Source of the DNA: Pseudomonadota bacterium
GTDB lineage: Bacteria > Desulfobacterota > Desulfovibrionia > Desulfovibrionales > Desulfovibrionaceae
Direction: 5' to 3'
Length of the DNA stretch: 64,000 nucleotides
Assembly: GCA_023403845.1 (NCBI GenBank)
Contig: JAEYDL010000020.1
Location: forward strand, 186,001-250,000
Shown here: in pieces, positions 25,145 to 34,211 of the stretch
Numbering within the stretch: the stretch's first letter is position 1
How the letters are laid out: every line of letters starts with the position of its first letter
Notes under the pieces: model-generated
The model's input: the letters and a program-made list of their open reading frames with translations, nothing else
Databases searched by the model: none
Told to the model about the DNA's origin: nothing
Program-made: the position numbers and the translations under genes

Positions 25145-26329
25145 ATGGCGCGAGTCCTTATCATCGGTGCGGGAGGCGTCGGGAGCGTTGTAGCGCATAA
25201 ATGCGCTCAGGCTCCTGAAGTATTTACGGAAATCATGCTGGCGAGCCGGACCCTCGCCAAGTGCGAGGCCATTGCGGCCAGCATCCGGCAGCGGACGGGG
25301 CGGACTATCGAGACGGCCCGTGTCAATGCCGACGACGTGCCGGAACTCGTGGCGCTGCTCAGACGTTACCGGCCCGAACTGGTCATCAACGTGGCCCTGC
25401 CGTATCAGGATCTGCACATCATGGATGCCTGCCTTGAAGCGGGCGTGAACTATCTTGATACGGCGAACTACGAGCCGCTGGACGAGGCGAAGTTCGAATA
25501 CAAATGGCAGTGGGCATACCAGCAGAAGTTCAGGGACGCCGGTCTGACGGCGCTGCTCGGCAGCGGTTTCGACCCCGGCGTGACCAACGTGTTCGCCGCC
25601 TACGCCCAGAAGCACCTTCTGGACGAGATCCATGTGCTGGACATCATTGACTGCAACGCGGGGGACCACGGCCAGCCCTTCGCCACCAACTTCAATCCGG
25701 AAATCAACATCCGTGAGGTGACGGCGCGCGGGCGCTACTGGGAACGCGGCGAGTGGGTAGAGACTGATCCGCTCTCATGGGCCATGACCTATGATTTTCC
25801 TGACGGAATCGGTCCGAAGAAGTGCTACCTCATGTATCATGAGGAACTTGAATCGCTGGTGCAGAACCTGAAGGGCATCCGGAGGGCGCGCTTCTGGATG
25901 ACTTTCTCCGACAACTATCTGAACCATCTGAAGGTTCTCGGCAACGTGGGCATGACCGGCATCGAGCCTGTGGAGTTCCAGGGACAGCAGATCGTGCCCA
26001 TTCAGTTCCTCGGCAGGCTTCTGCCCGATCCCGCCTCGCTCGGACCGTTGACCAGAGGCAAGACGTGTATCGGCTGCCTCATGCAGGGCGTGAAGGACGG
26101 ACAGGAAAAGAGCGTCTATATCTACAATATCTGCGATCATGAAGCCTGCTATGCCGAAGTCGGCAGTCAGGCCATTTCCTATACGACCGGAGTGCCGGCC
26201 ATGATCGGGGCCATGATGCTGGTGACCGGCGCATGGAAGAAGCCCGGGGTCTGGAATATGGAACAGATGGATCCTGATCCTTTCATGGAACAGCTTAACC
26301 TGCGCGGGTTGCCCTGGGTTGTCCGCTGA
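25145..26329 (+). CDS. Saccharopine dehydrogenase-like protein, probable carboxynorspermidine/carboxyspermidine dehydrogenase
   Basis: A 394-residue NAD(P)-dependent enzyme starting MARVLIIGAGGVGSVVA, with a later LLGSGFDPGVTNVF segment typical of the LYS9-like family. In many bacteria lacking SpeE it condenses aspartate semialdehyde with putrescine or diaminopropane, giving the carboxylated polyamine that NspC decarboxylates. Its place after speA supports that role. The ATG follows AAAGGAG. Unusually, no nspC decarboxylase gene follows; a hairpin ends the unit instead. A lysine-pathway role is the alternative but less likely. Confidence 0.85.
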   Translation: MARVLIIGAGGVGSVVAHKCAQAPEVFTEIMLASRTLAKCEAIAASIRQRTGRTIETARVNADDVPELVALLRRYRPELVINVALPYQDLHIMDACLEAGVNYLDTANYEPLDEAKFEYKWQWAYQQKFRDAGLTALLGSGFDPGVTNVFAAYAQKHLLDEIHVLDIIDCNAGDHGQPFATNFNPEINIREVTARGRYWERGEWVETDPLSWAMTYDFPDGIGPKKCYLMYHEELESLVQNLKGIRRARFWMTFSDNYLNHLKVLGNVGMTGIEPVEFQGQQIVPIQFLGRLLPDPASLGPLTRGKTCIGCLMQGVKDGQEKSVYIYNICDHEACYAEVGSQAISYTTGVPAMIGAMMLVTGAWKKPGVWNMEQMDPDPFMEQLNLRGLPWVVR

Positions 26330-26350
26330 CGGTTTCCTATGCCGAAAATC

Positions 26351-26384
26351 GACGCCGCTCCCTGTTTCAACAGGGAGCGGCGTC
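26351..26384 (+). terminator. Strong hairpin after the polyamine genes
   Basis: A perfect 16-bp inverted repeat (GACGCCGCTCCCTGTT and its complement) has only TC between the arms. It lies 21 bases after the stop and is followed by TTGCG, not a long T-tract, so termination may be partial or factor-assisted. No gene is seen from here to 26574. Confidence 0.7.
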
Positions 26385-26574
26385 TTGCGTTCAGTCCTCA
26401 GGTTTTCGTACAGGGTGGCGATACCGATGCCCGGAGCGGCGTGCTTTTCCAGCACGGGGCAGCGGGAACCGCATGACGTGACGGCAGATTTACCCCGCGC
26501 CGCTCATACTTTCTCCTGCCCGCCTTGCGTACAGGCCCGTCGGCCAGCCGGCGGGCCGTCGGAACCCGGGGGGA

Positions 26575-27330
26575 TCAGGCGATCCAGATTACGCTGGCCT
26601 GACGGCCGCACACGCGTTCTCTTCGATAGGAAAAGAAGTTTTCCGGCAGGGAATATGTGCATAGATCCAGTCCGAAGATGCGGTCCGGGCGCAGTCCGGC
26701 TTTCCGGAGCTGGGCACGGGTCAGCTCCCACAGGTTCATGGTCTGCTGGGATCTGTCGAACCAGTCGGCGAATTCAGGCCCCCATTCCGTATCGAAATTG
26801 ATGAATTCTGATCTGTCTGGCCCCAGACTCGGTCCGCGCACGGCGGACAGGTCCTCGGGACGCAGGGAGTAGCGGGCGCAGAAGGCCGCTATGCCGGACT
26901 GGATGAAGGCGATGCGGTTGCCGCGCCAACCCACGTGCAGCGCCGCAATATGCCGCCCGTTCCTGTGCGCGATGAGAACAGGCTGGCAGTCGGCTGTCTT
27001 GATGACGAGGCCGAAGCCGGAGTGCATGGTGGCGAGTCCGTCTCCTTCCGGCATGGTCGGGGGAACGGAGGTCCGGCTCAGATCGACGGGATCGGGATCG
27101 AAGACAAGCGCATCGCCGTGGACCTGATGCACTTCCGCGAGGCGGGGCAGTTCCAGCGAGGCGGCAAGATCGATGCGGTTTGCCGAGACGGTCAACGGGT
27201 CATCGCCTACGGTATAGGCTATGTTGCCTTCACCATAGGGGCCTTGAGACAATCCGCCGATTCTGGTCTGAAATGCGCAGCGGACATTGGCGATTCCGGG
27301 AAAGACAAAAGGAATGAAGTTTAAAAGCAT
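26575..27330 (-). CDS. pgeF: PgeF/YfiH-family laccase-domain protein
   Basis: A 251-residue protein of the DUF152/YfiH family. The metal-binding set is visible: HQVHG, TADCQPVLI with a Cys ligand, and LHVGWRG. The E. coli member PgeF hydrolyses misincorporated L-Ala-L-Ser linkages in peptidoglycan precursors; other members act on purine nucleosides or phenols. It is cytoplasmic, with no signal peptide. Its ATG lies inside the end of the cyclo-ligase gene (10-base overlap, ATGCTTTTAA), showing translational coupling. Confidence 0.88.
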   Translation of the reverse strand: MLLNFIPFVFPGIANVRCAFQTRIGGLSQGPYGEGNIAYTVGDDPLTVSANRIDLAASLELPRLAEVHQVHGDALVFDPDPVDLSRTSVPPTMPEGDGLATMHSGFGLVIKTADCQPVLIAHRNGRHIAALHVGWRGNRIAFIQSGIAAFCARYSLRPEDLSAVRGPSLGPDRSEFINFDTEWGPEFADWFDRSQQTMNLWELTRAQLRKAGLRPDRIFGLDLCTYSLPENFFSYRRERVCGRQASVIWIA

Positions 27331-27953
27331 AGCAGTTCCTTTTCAGTGATGCAGGCGTTCATCGGCATGTCCCGAGGCTCGGTGGGAAAATCCGCGATCT
27401 GGAATCCGTAGGCCAGCGCGATGCGGGGAACGCCGGACCAGCCAGGAAGGGCCAGAAGGCGGTCGTAAAACCCCTTGCCGTACCCGAGTCTTGCTCCTGC
27501 CGGGCTGATGCCCACGGCAGGAACGATGATCAGGTCGGGCGGGACACGGACTGGCGGACAGGTATCGTCGGGTTCAAGCAGGCCGAAGGAAGCTGAAACA
27601 AGCGTTTTCCGACCGCTGCAGGCCGCGAATTCCATGATACCTTCCCCGTATTCCGGGGGCAGACAGCGGGGTAGAAGGACGGTTTTGTCGTCTTTCCACG
27701 CTGCATCGAGAAGGCGTTCTGTGGAAACTTCGCGCCGCACAGCGACATAGAGGGCGACCATGCGCGCTTCTCGCCAGGCGGGCAGGTCGAGCACGCGGGC
27801 CTGAATGCGTTCCGAAAGCGCCAGAGCCGTATCCTCCGGCAGGCTGCGCCGAAGCGAGATCAGTTCGCGACGCAGTTCCGCCTTGGAATGGGGAAACGGG
27901 TGCATGTCCGAAGCGGATCGGCTGGACGATTTGGAGAGGGGAGTCGAACACAT
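27321..27953 (-). CDS. 5-formyltetrahydrofolate cyclo-ligase
   Basis: A 210-residue enzyme that converts 5-formyl-THF to 5,10-methenyl-THF with ATP. The N-terminal KAELRRELISLRRSL, the central VALYVAVRREVST, and the C-terminal VPAVGISPAGARLGYGKGFYDR phosphate-binding loop are family hallmarks. The frame is open to 28241. The ATG at 27953 is preferred because GGAAAG precedes it; a later ATG at 27905 has no site but would also leave a complete domain. It overlaps pgeF by 10 bases and is divergent from the phosphoesterase gene. Confidence 0.88.
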   Translation of the reverse strand: MCSTPLSKSSSRSASDMHPFPHSKAELRRELISLRRSLPEDTALALSERIQARVLDLPAWREARMVALYVAVRREVSTERLLDAAWKDDKTVLLPRCLPPEYGEGIMEFAACSGRKTLVSASFGLLEPDDTCPPVRVPPDLIIVPAVGISPAGARLGYGKGFYDRLLALPGWSGVPRIALAYGFQIADFPTEPRDMPMNACITEKELLCF

Positions 27954-28064
27954 AAGATCTTTCCAAATCCGGGACAATCGGTTAGGGGATAGACAGGTTG
28001 CTGGACTTGCGGGGAATTGCGCCTCGGTATACGCTGTCCGGAAGAGTACAAGGAAGTTCCCCTC

Positions 28065-28781
28065 ATGCCAAGTTCCGCTCCCCGCTCTCTGTCCGTTCCG
28101 CCTGCTGGCCCGGCTGCGCGCCGCTGGATCGTCATCGGCGATCTTCATGACAAGACCGCGCGGCTGAGGGATATTCCCGGCATTTCCGAGGCCGACGGCA
28201 TCATCGTCACCGGAGATCTGACGCTTAACGGCGGAACGCATCAGGCCCGCAGGGTTCTGGAGGCGCTGAGACGCTGCAATTCAACCGTGTACGCCCAGAT
28301 CGGGAATATGGACCGGGGAGAGGTGTCCGACTGGCTTGATGCCGAGGGCTGGAATACGCATCGCCATGTCCGCGAAATTGCGCCGGGCACGGGACTCATG
28401 GGACTCGGCGGCTCGACCTTCACGCCTTTCGGCACACCCAGCGAATTTCCGGAATCCCGTTTTGCGGAATGGCTTGAAGACATGTGGCGACAGGCCAGAA
28501 ATTTTCGGCATGTGGTGTTGTCAACCCATACGCCGCCCTACGACACGCTATGCGACGTCATAGGAAACGGAACCCATGTCGGTTCCACCGCTGTGCGTGA
28601 TTTTCTTCTGGACGCGCAGCCTGGAGTGTGCCTGTGCGGGCATATTCACGAATCCCGCGCCGTGGATCGTCTCGGCAGAACCGTGCTGGTCAATACCGGC
28701 GCGTTCGCCATGGGCGGTTATGCCGAACTGCGGCTTGCGGGGGATGACCTGACTGTGACGTTGCACGTTCTGGGCGAATAA
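28065..28781 (+). CDS. Calcineurin-like metallophosphoesterase
   Basis: A 238-residue metal-dependent phosphoesterase. Motifs appear in order: GDLHDK, VTGDLTLNGG, GNMDRG, STHTPP and CGHIHES, which supply the Asp, His and Asn ligands of a two-metal centre. No signal peptide is seen. The frame is open to 28017, but the ATG at 28065 follows AAGGAAG and is chosen. The family covers nucleotide, protein and lipid phosphatases, so the substrate is unknown. The 235 bases after it hold the leader of the RNase gene. Confidence 0.85.
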   Translation: MPSSAPRSLSVPPAGPAARRWIVIGDLHDKTARLRDIPGISEADGIIVTGDLTLNGGTHQARRVLEALRRCNSTVYAQIGNMDRGEVSDWLDAEGWNTHRHVREIAPGTGLMGLGGSTFTPFGTPSEFPESRFAEWLEDMWRQARNFRHVVLSTHTPPYDTLCDVIGNGTHVGSTAVRDFLLDAQPGVCLCGHIHESRAVDRLGRTVLVNTGAFAMGGYAELRLAGDDLTVTLHVLGE

Positions 28782-29016
28782 GGCCCATTGTCCTGTTTCA
28801 ATTGAGGAAGTGCCTGCACGGCAGGTCGTATCTCATGGCGTGGCGTCCTGCTGGAACGATTTTTCAGGCGGTTGGAAAGTGAGTTTCCGCCGGATGAAAC
28901 CTGCGGCATGCCGGTTTGCATCTACCGTCTTCGGCGCGGGCGCATGAGCGTCTGTCGGCCAAACCGATTTTACGCCGCCTTTGGTGGCAGAACATTTTGC
29001 TTTTTTTGAGGAACTC

Positions 29017-31788
29017 ATGATCGATAGTGAAAACGTTTCCGGCTTGCCCGGTCTCGCGTCCGATGTCCGCCCTGAAGGGGAAAACCTTCCGGCGGTCGAA
29101 TCCGTAACTGAATCCGTTTCCGAAACGCCTGCTCGCCGTCCGCGCCGAAGCAGGAAGGCCGCGCCCGCCGCCAGTGCCGAACCTGCCGCAGGGGAAGAGA
29201 GCCAGGTCGAACCGGCCAAGCCCCGCCGCACTTCACGATCCCGTACCCGTGCGGCCAGGAGCGCCGAAACTGCTCCTTCCGTGACGGAGGAATCGTCCGA
29301 AGTTTCCGCCGAAGAAAAGCCCAAACGGCCGCGCCGCACGCGGCGAACCGGAACGGCCGCTTCCCCGGCGCCCGTTGAAGGGAATGAAGCTGTTTCCGGT
29401 TCTGTTCCCGACGTTTCCTCCGAAGCCGTAGCGACTTCTGCGGGGCAGTCGTCCGGTCAGACCGGTGAAGCCGGTCCCGTTTCGGCCTTGAAGGCGGAAC
29501 AGGCGGAGAGCGCAGCCCCTTCCGGGGGGGCGGATGATGGCGTTGCAGTCGCTTTTTCCGGCGAGGACATTCCAGCGATCACGGAAGGCAGAACTGAAGC
29601 GCCTGCCTTAACGCAGCCCGTGACGCCTGCCGTGGCTGTGCCCGCCACTGTTCCTGCCGTTCTGGAAAAGGAACCTGAAAGCAGAGGGAGCGAGGAACCC
29701 GCACCGGACGGAGACGCAGAAGTCTCTTCCGTACAGGAAGGAACAGCCTCAAGGCGGCGCCGTTCCCGGCGCAGCCGTCGCCGTCCCGCTCTGGATGACG
29801 GAGAACTGGCAGCGCTGACGGAAGACAGCCCGACTCCGGACTATGTTTCCGACGACGATGACGAGGATAACGATTCCCCCGAATCGTCCGTAACGCCTGC
29901 CGAACTGGCTGCCGAGGCTTCTGTTTCCGAGAAACGTTCCCGCCGCTCCCGGAGGGGACGCCGCCGTTCCGGCCCGGAAACCATGATCGAGAAGCAGGAC
30001 AGCGAACCGGAGGAGCTTGCCGAGGAGCAGACGTTCATGCTGCCCACCGATGTGCTGGAAGAGTTGATGGCCGATGTGCTGGAGAGCGCCCCTTCCGCCC
30101 CGCAGACGGAGCCGGGCGAGGCCGGGGAAGCCCTCGAAGAGGGCGAGAGCGATGCCGATGCGGAGGAAGGCGCGGCGCGCCGTTCGCGTTCCCGCCGGAC
30201 GCGCGGCAAGAAGAAGGCTCCTGAAGCCGGCGAATCCGCCGGAGAGAGCGAGTCTGCGGAAGAAGGCAAAAAGGTGGCGACGAATACGCCGCGCAAGATG
30301 CTGATCAGCGTTCTTCCCGGAGATCAGGTGGAGGTCGTGCTCACCGAGGATGGGCAGGTCCGCGAGTATTATGTGGAGATGGCCCATCAGGTCAAAATTC
30401 GCGGCAACATTTACAAGGGCGTCATCAACAACATCGATACGAACCTGCAGGCCGCGTTTGTCAATTACGGCAATGTGAAGAACGGGTTTCTCCAGATCGA
30501 CGAGGTGCATCCCGAATATTACCTTCAGCCGCATGAACCGGCCAAGGGCCGCAAGTATCCCCCTATCCAGAAGGTTCTGAAGACCGGACAGGAAGTGCTG
30601 GTTCAGGTAGTAAAGGAGCCCAACGGCAGCAAGGGCGCATTTCTGACGACCTGGGTTTCTCTTGCCGGGCGTTTTCTCGTGCTCACTCCGGGACAGGAGC
30701 AGATCGGCATTTCCCGCAAGGTGGAGGATCCTGAGGAGCGCAATCGTCTGCGCGAGCTGATCAAGGGGCTTGAGCCCGGAGAAGGTCTTGGGGCTATTGT
30801 GCGCACGGTCAGCGCGGGCACGAGCAAGACCACGCTGCAGAAGGATCTGAACTTCCTGAAACGTGTCTGGAAGGACATCCGCAAACGGGCCACCACGGAA
30901 AAAGCTCCCTCGCTCATTTATCAGGAACCGGGACTGGCCAGCCGCAGCGTGCGCGACTATCTTTCCGACGACGTCACCGAGGTCTGGGTGGATGACGAAT
31001 CCACGGCGACCTCCATCCGGGAAATGGCCACGCTGCTGTTCCCGCGCAAGGCCGACCTCGTGCATCTTTATACGGATCATAAGAAGACCCTGTGGGAACA
31101 TTTCAACGTACTGTCGCAGATTGAGCAGGTTCATGCCCGCGAAGTAACCATGCCTTCCGGAGGACGCCTCGTATTCGATCAGACCGAGGCGCTCATGGCC
31201 ATAGACATCAATTCGGGCAAGATCGGAGGCAAGACCAATTTCGAGGCCATGGCCTACCGGACCAATATGGAGGCCGCGCGGGCCATTGCCCAGCAGCTGC
31301 GTCTGCGCGACATCGGCGGGCAGGTGGTCATCGACTTTATTGAAATGCGCGATCCCGAGCACTGTCGCGATGTGGAAAAGGAAATCCGCAACGCCATGAA
31401 GGGCGACCGGGCCAGACACGACATCGGCAAGATGAGTTCCTTCGGTCTGTTGCAGATCGTGCGTCAGCGGACTGGGTCTTCGGCTATTTCCATCAGCATG
31501 GAAACCTGTCCCCACTGCAACGGCACGGGGCAGCGCCGGACCATGGAGTGGCAGGCCATTCAGGCCCAGCGCGAGCTGCACCGCGGATTGCGTTCCGCGG
31601 CGGCTTCCGGGCAGGCTTCGTTCCTTTATACCGTGGAGCCGGAACTCGGCCTGTACCTGCTGAACCACAAGCGGGAACAGCTTTCCGCTCTGGAACAGGA
31701 ATTTCATGCCCGCATCGAGATCAGAATCGACGGCATTTCCCCGGCTTTGCTGCCCGTGCCCGAAAAGAACGGCGGAAAGCAGTCATGA
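29017..31788 (+). CDS. rne: Ribonuclease E/G with a long N-terminal Arg-rich and acidic extension
   Basis: A 923-residue endoribonuclease. The catalytic part begins about residue 428 with an S1-type domain (HQVKIRGNIYKGVINNI) and continues to metal-binding Asp730 (AIDINSGK) and Asp773 (VVIDFIEMRD). The Zn-link CPHCNGTG carries Cys831 and Cys834. The first 420 residues look disordered: acidic, Ala/Pro/Ser-rich sequence broken by six Arg-rich patches such as RRRRSRRSRRRP and RRSRRGRRRSG. In E. coli the equivalent scaffold lies at the C-terminus. The start is the ATG after GAGGAAC; a GTG at 28981 is in frame but lacks a site. It overlaps queH. Confidence 0.92.
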   Translation: MIDSENVSGLPGLASDVRPEGENLPAVESVTESVSETPARRPRRSRKAAPAASAEPAAGEESQVEPAKPRRTSRSRTRAARSAETAPSVTEESSEVSAEEKPKRPRRTRRTGTAASPAPVEGNEAVSGSVPDVSSEAVATSAGQSSGQTGEAGPVSALKAEQAESAAPSGGADDGVAVAFSGEDIPAITEGRTEAPALTQPVTPAVAVPATVPAVLEKEPESRGSEEPAPDGDAEVSSVQEGTASRRRRSRRSRRRPALDDGELAALTEDSPTPDYVSDDDDEDNDSPESSVTPAELAAEASVSEKRSRRSRRGRRRSGPETMIEKQDSEPEELAEEQTFMLPTDVLEELMADVLESAPSAPQTEPGEAGEALEEGESDADAEEGAARRSRSRRTRGKKKAPEAGESAGESESAEEGKKVATNTPRKMLISVLPGDQVEVVLTEDGQVREYYVEMAHQVKIRGNIYKGVINNIDTNLQAAFVNYGNVKNGFLQIDEVHPEYYLQPHEPAKGRKYPPIQKVLKTGQEVLVQVVKEPNGSKGAFLTTWVSLAGRFLVLTPGQEQIGISRKVEDPEERNRLRELIKGLEPGEGLGAIVRTVSAGTSKTTLQKDLNFLKRVWKDIRKRATTEKAPSLIYQEPGLASRSVRDYLSDDVTEVWVDDESTATSIREMATLLFPRKADLVHLYTDHKKTLWEHFNVLSQIEQVHAREVTMPSGGRLVFDQTEALMAIDINSGKIGGKTNFEAMAYRTNMEAARAIAQQLRLRDIGGQVVIDFIEMRDPEHCRDVEKEIRNAMKGDRARHDIGKMSSFGLLQIVRQRTGSSAISISMETCPHCNGTGQRRTMEWQAIQAQRELHRGLRSAAASGQASFLYTVEPELGLYLLNHKREQLSALEQEFHARIEIRIDGISPALLPVPEKNGGKQS

Positions 31789-32399
31789 AGAAAATTCTGC
31801 TCCACGCCTGCTGTGGACCATGCAGCATCATGTGCATCGAAGCCCTGCGGGAAGAGGGGTATGAGGTGACCGGCTATTTCGCCAATCCCAATATTCATCC
31901 CGTTTCCGAGTATTTCCGGCGGCGCGAGGCCATGGAACAGGTTGCCGCCCGGCTGGATCTGCCCATGATCTGGCAGGACGACGTATATAATGTGCCGGGC
32001 TGGATCGGCGCAGTGCACGATATGGGCATTGCGGACAATCAGGATCATGCGCGCTGTCGCTATTGCTATGAGACCAGGCTCGCCCTGACCTGTGCCGTTG
32101 CTTCCGAGCGGGGATTCGATGCGTTTACGACCAGTCTTCTCTATTCCCGGCATCAGCAGCACGAGGCGATCAGGGAAATCGGGGAGGCGGTCTCGGCATC
32201 CGGTGACTATGCCGCTGAAAATGGTCATGGGGCCGCTTTTCTGTATCGGGATTTCCGGCCCTGCTGGCAGGCCGGGATTGACCGCTCCAAGGAGTGGGGG
32301 CTGTACCGCCAGAACTACTGCGCCTGCGTGTTCAGCGAGTACGAGCGGTTTGAACGGAAACTGCAGAAGCTGGTTGCCCGTTCCTCATCGGCGGTCTGA
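31785..32399 (+). CDS. queH: Epoxyqueuosine reductase QueH
   Basis: A 204-residue protein of the former DUF208 family, now QueH, which reduces epoxyqueuosine to queuosine in tRNA anticodons. It has the paired-cysteine HACCGPC near residue 10, CRYCYETRL in the middle, and later RPCW and NYCACVFSE, supplying the cysteines for its [4Fe-4S] cluster and metal site. The ATG overlaps the RNase stop (ATGA), so translation is coupled to RNase E/G. An intrinsic terminator follows 10 bases after the stop. Confidence 0.9.
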   Translation: MKKILLHACCGPCSIMCIEALREEGYEVTGYFANPNIHPVSEYFRRREAMEQVAARLDLPMIWQDDVYNVPGWIGAVHDMGIADNQDHARCRYCYETRLALTCAVASERGFDAFTTSLLYSRHQQHEAIREIGEAVSASGDYAAENGHGAAFLYRDFRPCWQAGIDRSKEWGLYRQNYCACVFSEYERFERKLQKLVARSSSAV

Positions 32400-32408
32400 T
32401 TTTGGGAG

Positions 32409-32431
32409 AGGCGGGGGAAAACCCGCCTTTT
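32409..32431 (+). terminator. Terminator after queH
   Basis: A short stem AGGCGGG/CCCGCCT with the six-base loop GGAAAA is followed by TTT. The next 270 bases (to 32704) hold no gene. They contain another hairpin, GCTTGCTC/GAGCAAGC at 32491-32515, of unknown role. Confidence 0.8.
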
Positions 32432-32704
32432 CCGCTTGTTCCATCCAGGTTGTCCGTTTTTCTCCCCGTCCGCCTTTCCCCGGAGAGGCGGCTTGCTCGT
32501 CAATGGTGAGCAAGCGGCGGCTTTGTTTCCTGCATCCCGAAAGGGCGGAAACGCCGTTTCGACGTTCTTTTGGCAGGGGTGACGGATTTCGGAGGTTCTC
32601 ATATGAGGGCTGGGGCAATGCCGGGGAACTGTTTCGGTTTCCGGTGTGACCATTCATCGTCTCCGGGGCGGACAGGCCGGAAACGCCGGTCGGAGAGGAA
32701 AGGG

Positions 32705-33265
32705 ATGTCGTGTTTTCCGGTGCGAATGCTGTGTTGCCTGTTGGCTTTTCTGTTGCTGTGCCCTGCGGGACAGGCAGCCTTTCCGCGGGATTTGAATCTC
32801 ACGGGCAGGGCATTTCTGGAAGCGTACGCGCGCGAGGCCGGGAAACTGGATGCGCCTGTCGCCGCGATGCACAACGGCAGCCCGCAGGCGGTTCTGGATG
32901 GTATTCTGGCCTCATGGTATCCCCTGGACGATGGTCTGGCTCTTATTCTCTTTCGCCGGGGCGTCTCGCCCCGTCTGCTGGGCGTTGGACTGGCCTTTCA
33001 GGAAGAGAAGGTCCCGCAGGAGGACTGGAAACGCAGCGTGCGGGCCGTAGTGGCCAGCCTGACTCCGAGACTGGGCGACAAGTACCGGAACATGCTCAAT
33101 GAGGAGCTTATTTCCGCTCTGCGACACAGACAGGCCTATTGTTCGTACCGGACGTACGCCGAGCAGCGGCAATTCGTCGTCTGGTCGGACTGGGAGGAGT
33201 ATTCCGCGGCTCTTTTCGTCTGGCCTGAAGTCATGCGGCCGTCAGGTCTGTACTGGCTGCCGTGA
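32705..33265 (+). CDS. Exported protein of unknown function
   Basis: A 186-residue protein I do not recognise. Residues 1-24 are a signal peptide: a short basic start, a Leu/Cys-rich core, and a likely cleavage after GQA. The mature part is mixed, with several Trp and Tyr residues near the end, and no known motif. The frame is open to 32570, but the ATG at 32705 follows GAGAGGAAAGG and starts the signal peptide. It converges on the lipoprotein gene, with a shared terminator between them. Confidence 0.72.
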   Translation: MSCFPVRMLCCLLAFLLLCPAGQAAFPRDLNLTGRAFLEAYAREAGKLDAPVAAMHNGSPQAVLDGILASWYPLDDGLALILFRRGVSPRLLGVGLAFQEEKVPQEDWKRSVRAVVASLTPRLGDKYRNMLNEELISALRHRQAYCSYRTYAEQRQFVVWSDWEEYSAALFVWPEVMRPSGLYWLP

Positions 33266-33292
33266 AAAAGGCTCCGGATTGCCCGGAGCCTT
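33265..33292 (-). terminator. Bidirectional terminator between convergent genes
   Basis: AAGGCTCCGG and CCGGAGCCTT form a 10-bp stem with a five-base loop. The left flank is AAAAA, so on the minus strand the hairpin is followed by a T-tract and should stop the lipoprotein transcript well. On the plus strand it is followed only by TTAT. Confidence 0.85.
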
Positions 33293-33300
33293 ATGGAGAA

Positions 33301-34029
33301 TCAGCCGCTGATTTTCTGTTCATGCAGAGAGGATTTCGGAGCTTCGTCCGGTGGAGGCGTCCCGGGAGGCAGCGTGATGTCGCGTTGCCCGGCTTCCACG
33401 TCCACCACGGGCAGTTCCGGATCATAGGCAGGCGCATCTTTCTTTTTGCCGGGGGCGGCGGGAGTGACGAACAGCTTGCAGGTTCGGCTCAGACAGTCGT
33501 ACACGGCGATAAGGCGGGGACGCAGAATGGGAGCGTCCGTTTTGTCCACCACCAGATAATAATCGCGCAAGCCCGTTCCCTGAACGGACTTTACTCGGCA
33601 AAGCAGAAGCCAGTCCGGCAGCTCGTCGTCGTTCCAGTCCGTTTCAGCCAGCAGGGTGACGGTGACCCTGTCCAGCCCCTGTTCGAGTACAAAGCCGTCG
33701 GGCCGGATTTCCACGGAGTCTCCCGGCGTTCTGGATGCGGCGAAGGTGGCGGGCAACAGGGATGGATCGACCTGAAAGCGGAAGGCCGGCGAAAGCCGCC
33801 GAAACAGGTATTCGCCGAATTGCGGTGGCAGAGAAGCGGAGCCGAACAACGGTTGAAGGTAGGCTCCCTGTTCGTCGATGACGCCCCGGTCGCGCAGGAC
33901 GGGCGCAAGGCGGCGAGCCATGACGAAGAATTCCGTTTCGGAAGAAACGCGGACCTGTTTTCCGGTGCAGCCGGAAAGACAGAAAACGACCGCAAGAATG
34001 CAGAGGGCGACTGGGCGGAAAGGCTGCAT
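33301..34029 (-). CDS. Lipoprotein of unknown function
   Basis: A 242-residue predicted lipoprotein. The signal peptide ends in the lipobox LSGC (Cys at about residue 21), so the mature protein should be lipid-anchored in the envelope. No domain is recognised in the rest; it is mixed alpha/beta and ends with a Pro-rich tail. The frame is open to 34152, but the ATG at 34029 follows AGGGAG and begins the signal peptide. It is convergent with the exported protein and divergent from the cysteine-cluster gene. Confidence 0.75.
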   Translation of the reverse strand: MQPFRPVALCILAVVFCLSGCTGKQVRVSSETEFFVMARRLAPVLRDRGVIDEQGAYLQPLFGSASLPPQFGEYLFRRLSPAFRFQVDPSLLPATFAASRTPGDSVEIRPDGFVLEQGLDRVTVTLLAETDWNDDELPDWLLLCRVKSVQGTGLRDYYLVVDKTDAPILRPRLIAVYDCLSRTCKLFVTPAAPGKKKDAPAYDPELPVVDVEAGQRDITLPPGTPPPDEAPKSSLHEQKISG

Positions 34030-34211
34030 GAAAACTCCCTGAAAGGGTGAGGATGACGGAAGATTCTCCGCGGGTGATAGTCCCGTCCCGGATGATTGTA
34101 AAGAGCGTCTTTTCATGGGGAAACGAAAAGGGACCATCCCGCGGACGGACAAAAGGATGCCTGTTCCATGCGGCGCATTGTCGTTGTACTGGTCGTATCT
34201 GAAGGAGAGTT

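Noticed and set aside
23468..25669. A 733-codon frame antisense to speA and its neighbour
   Set aside because: Its length reflects strong third-position GC bias of the real genes; the translated sequence shows no motifs and no ribosome binding site.
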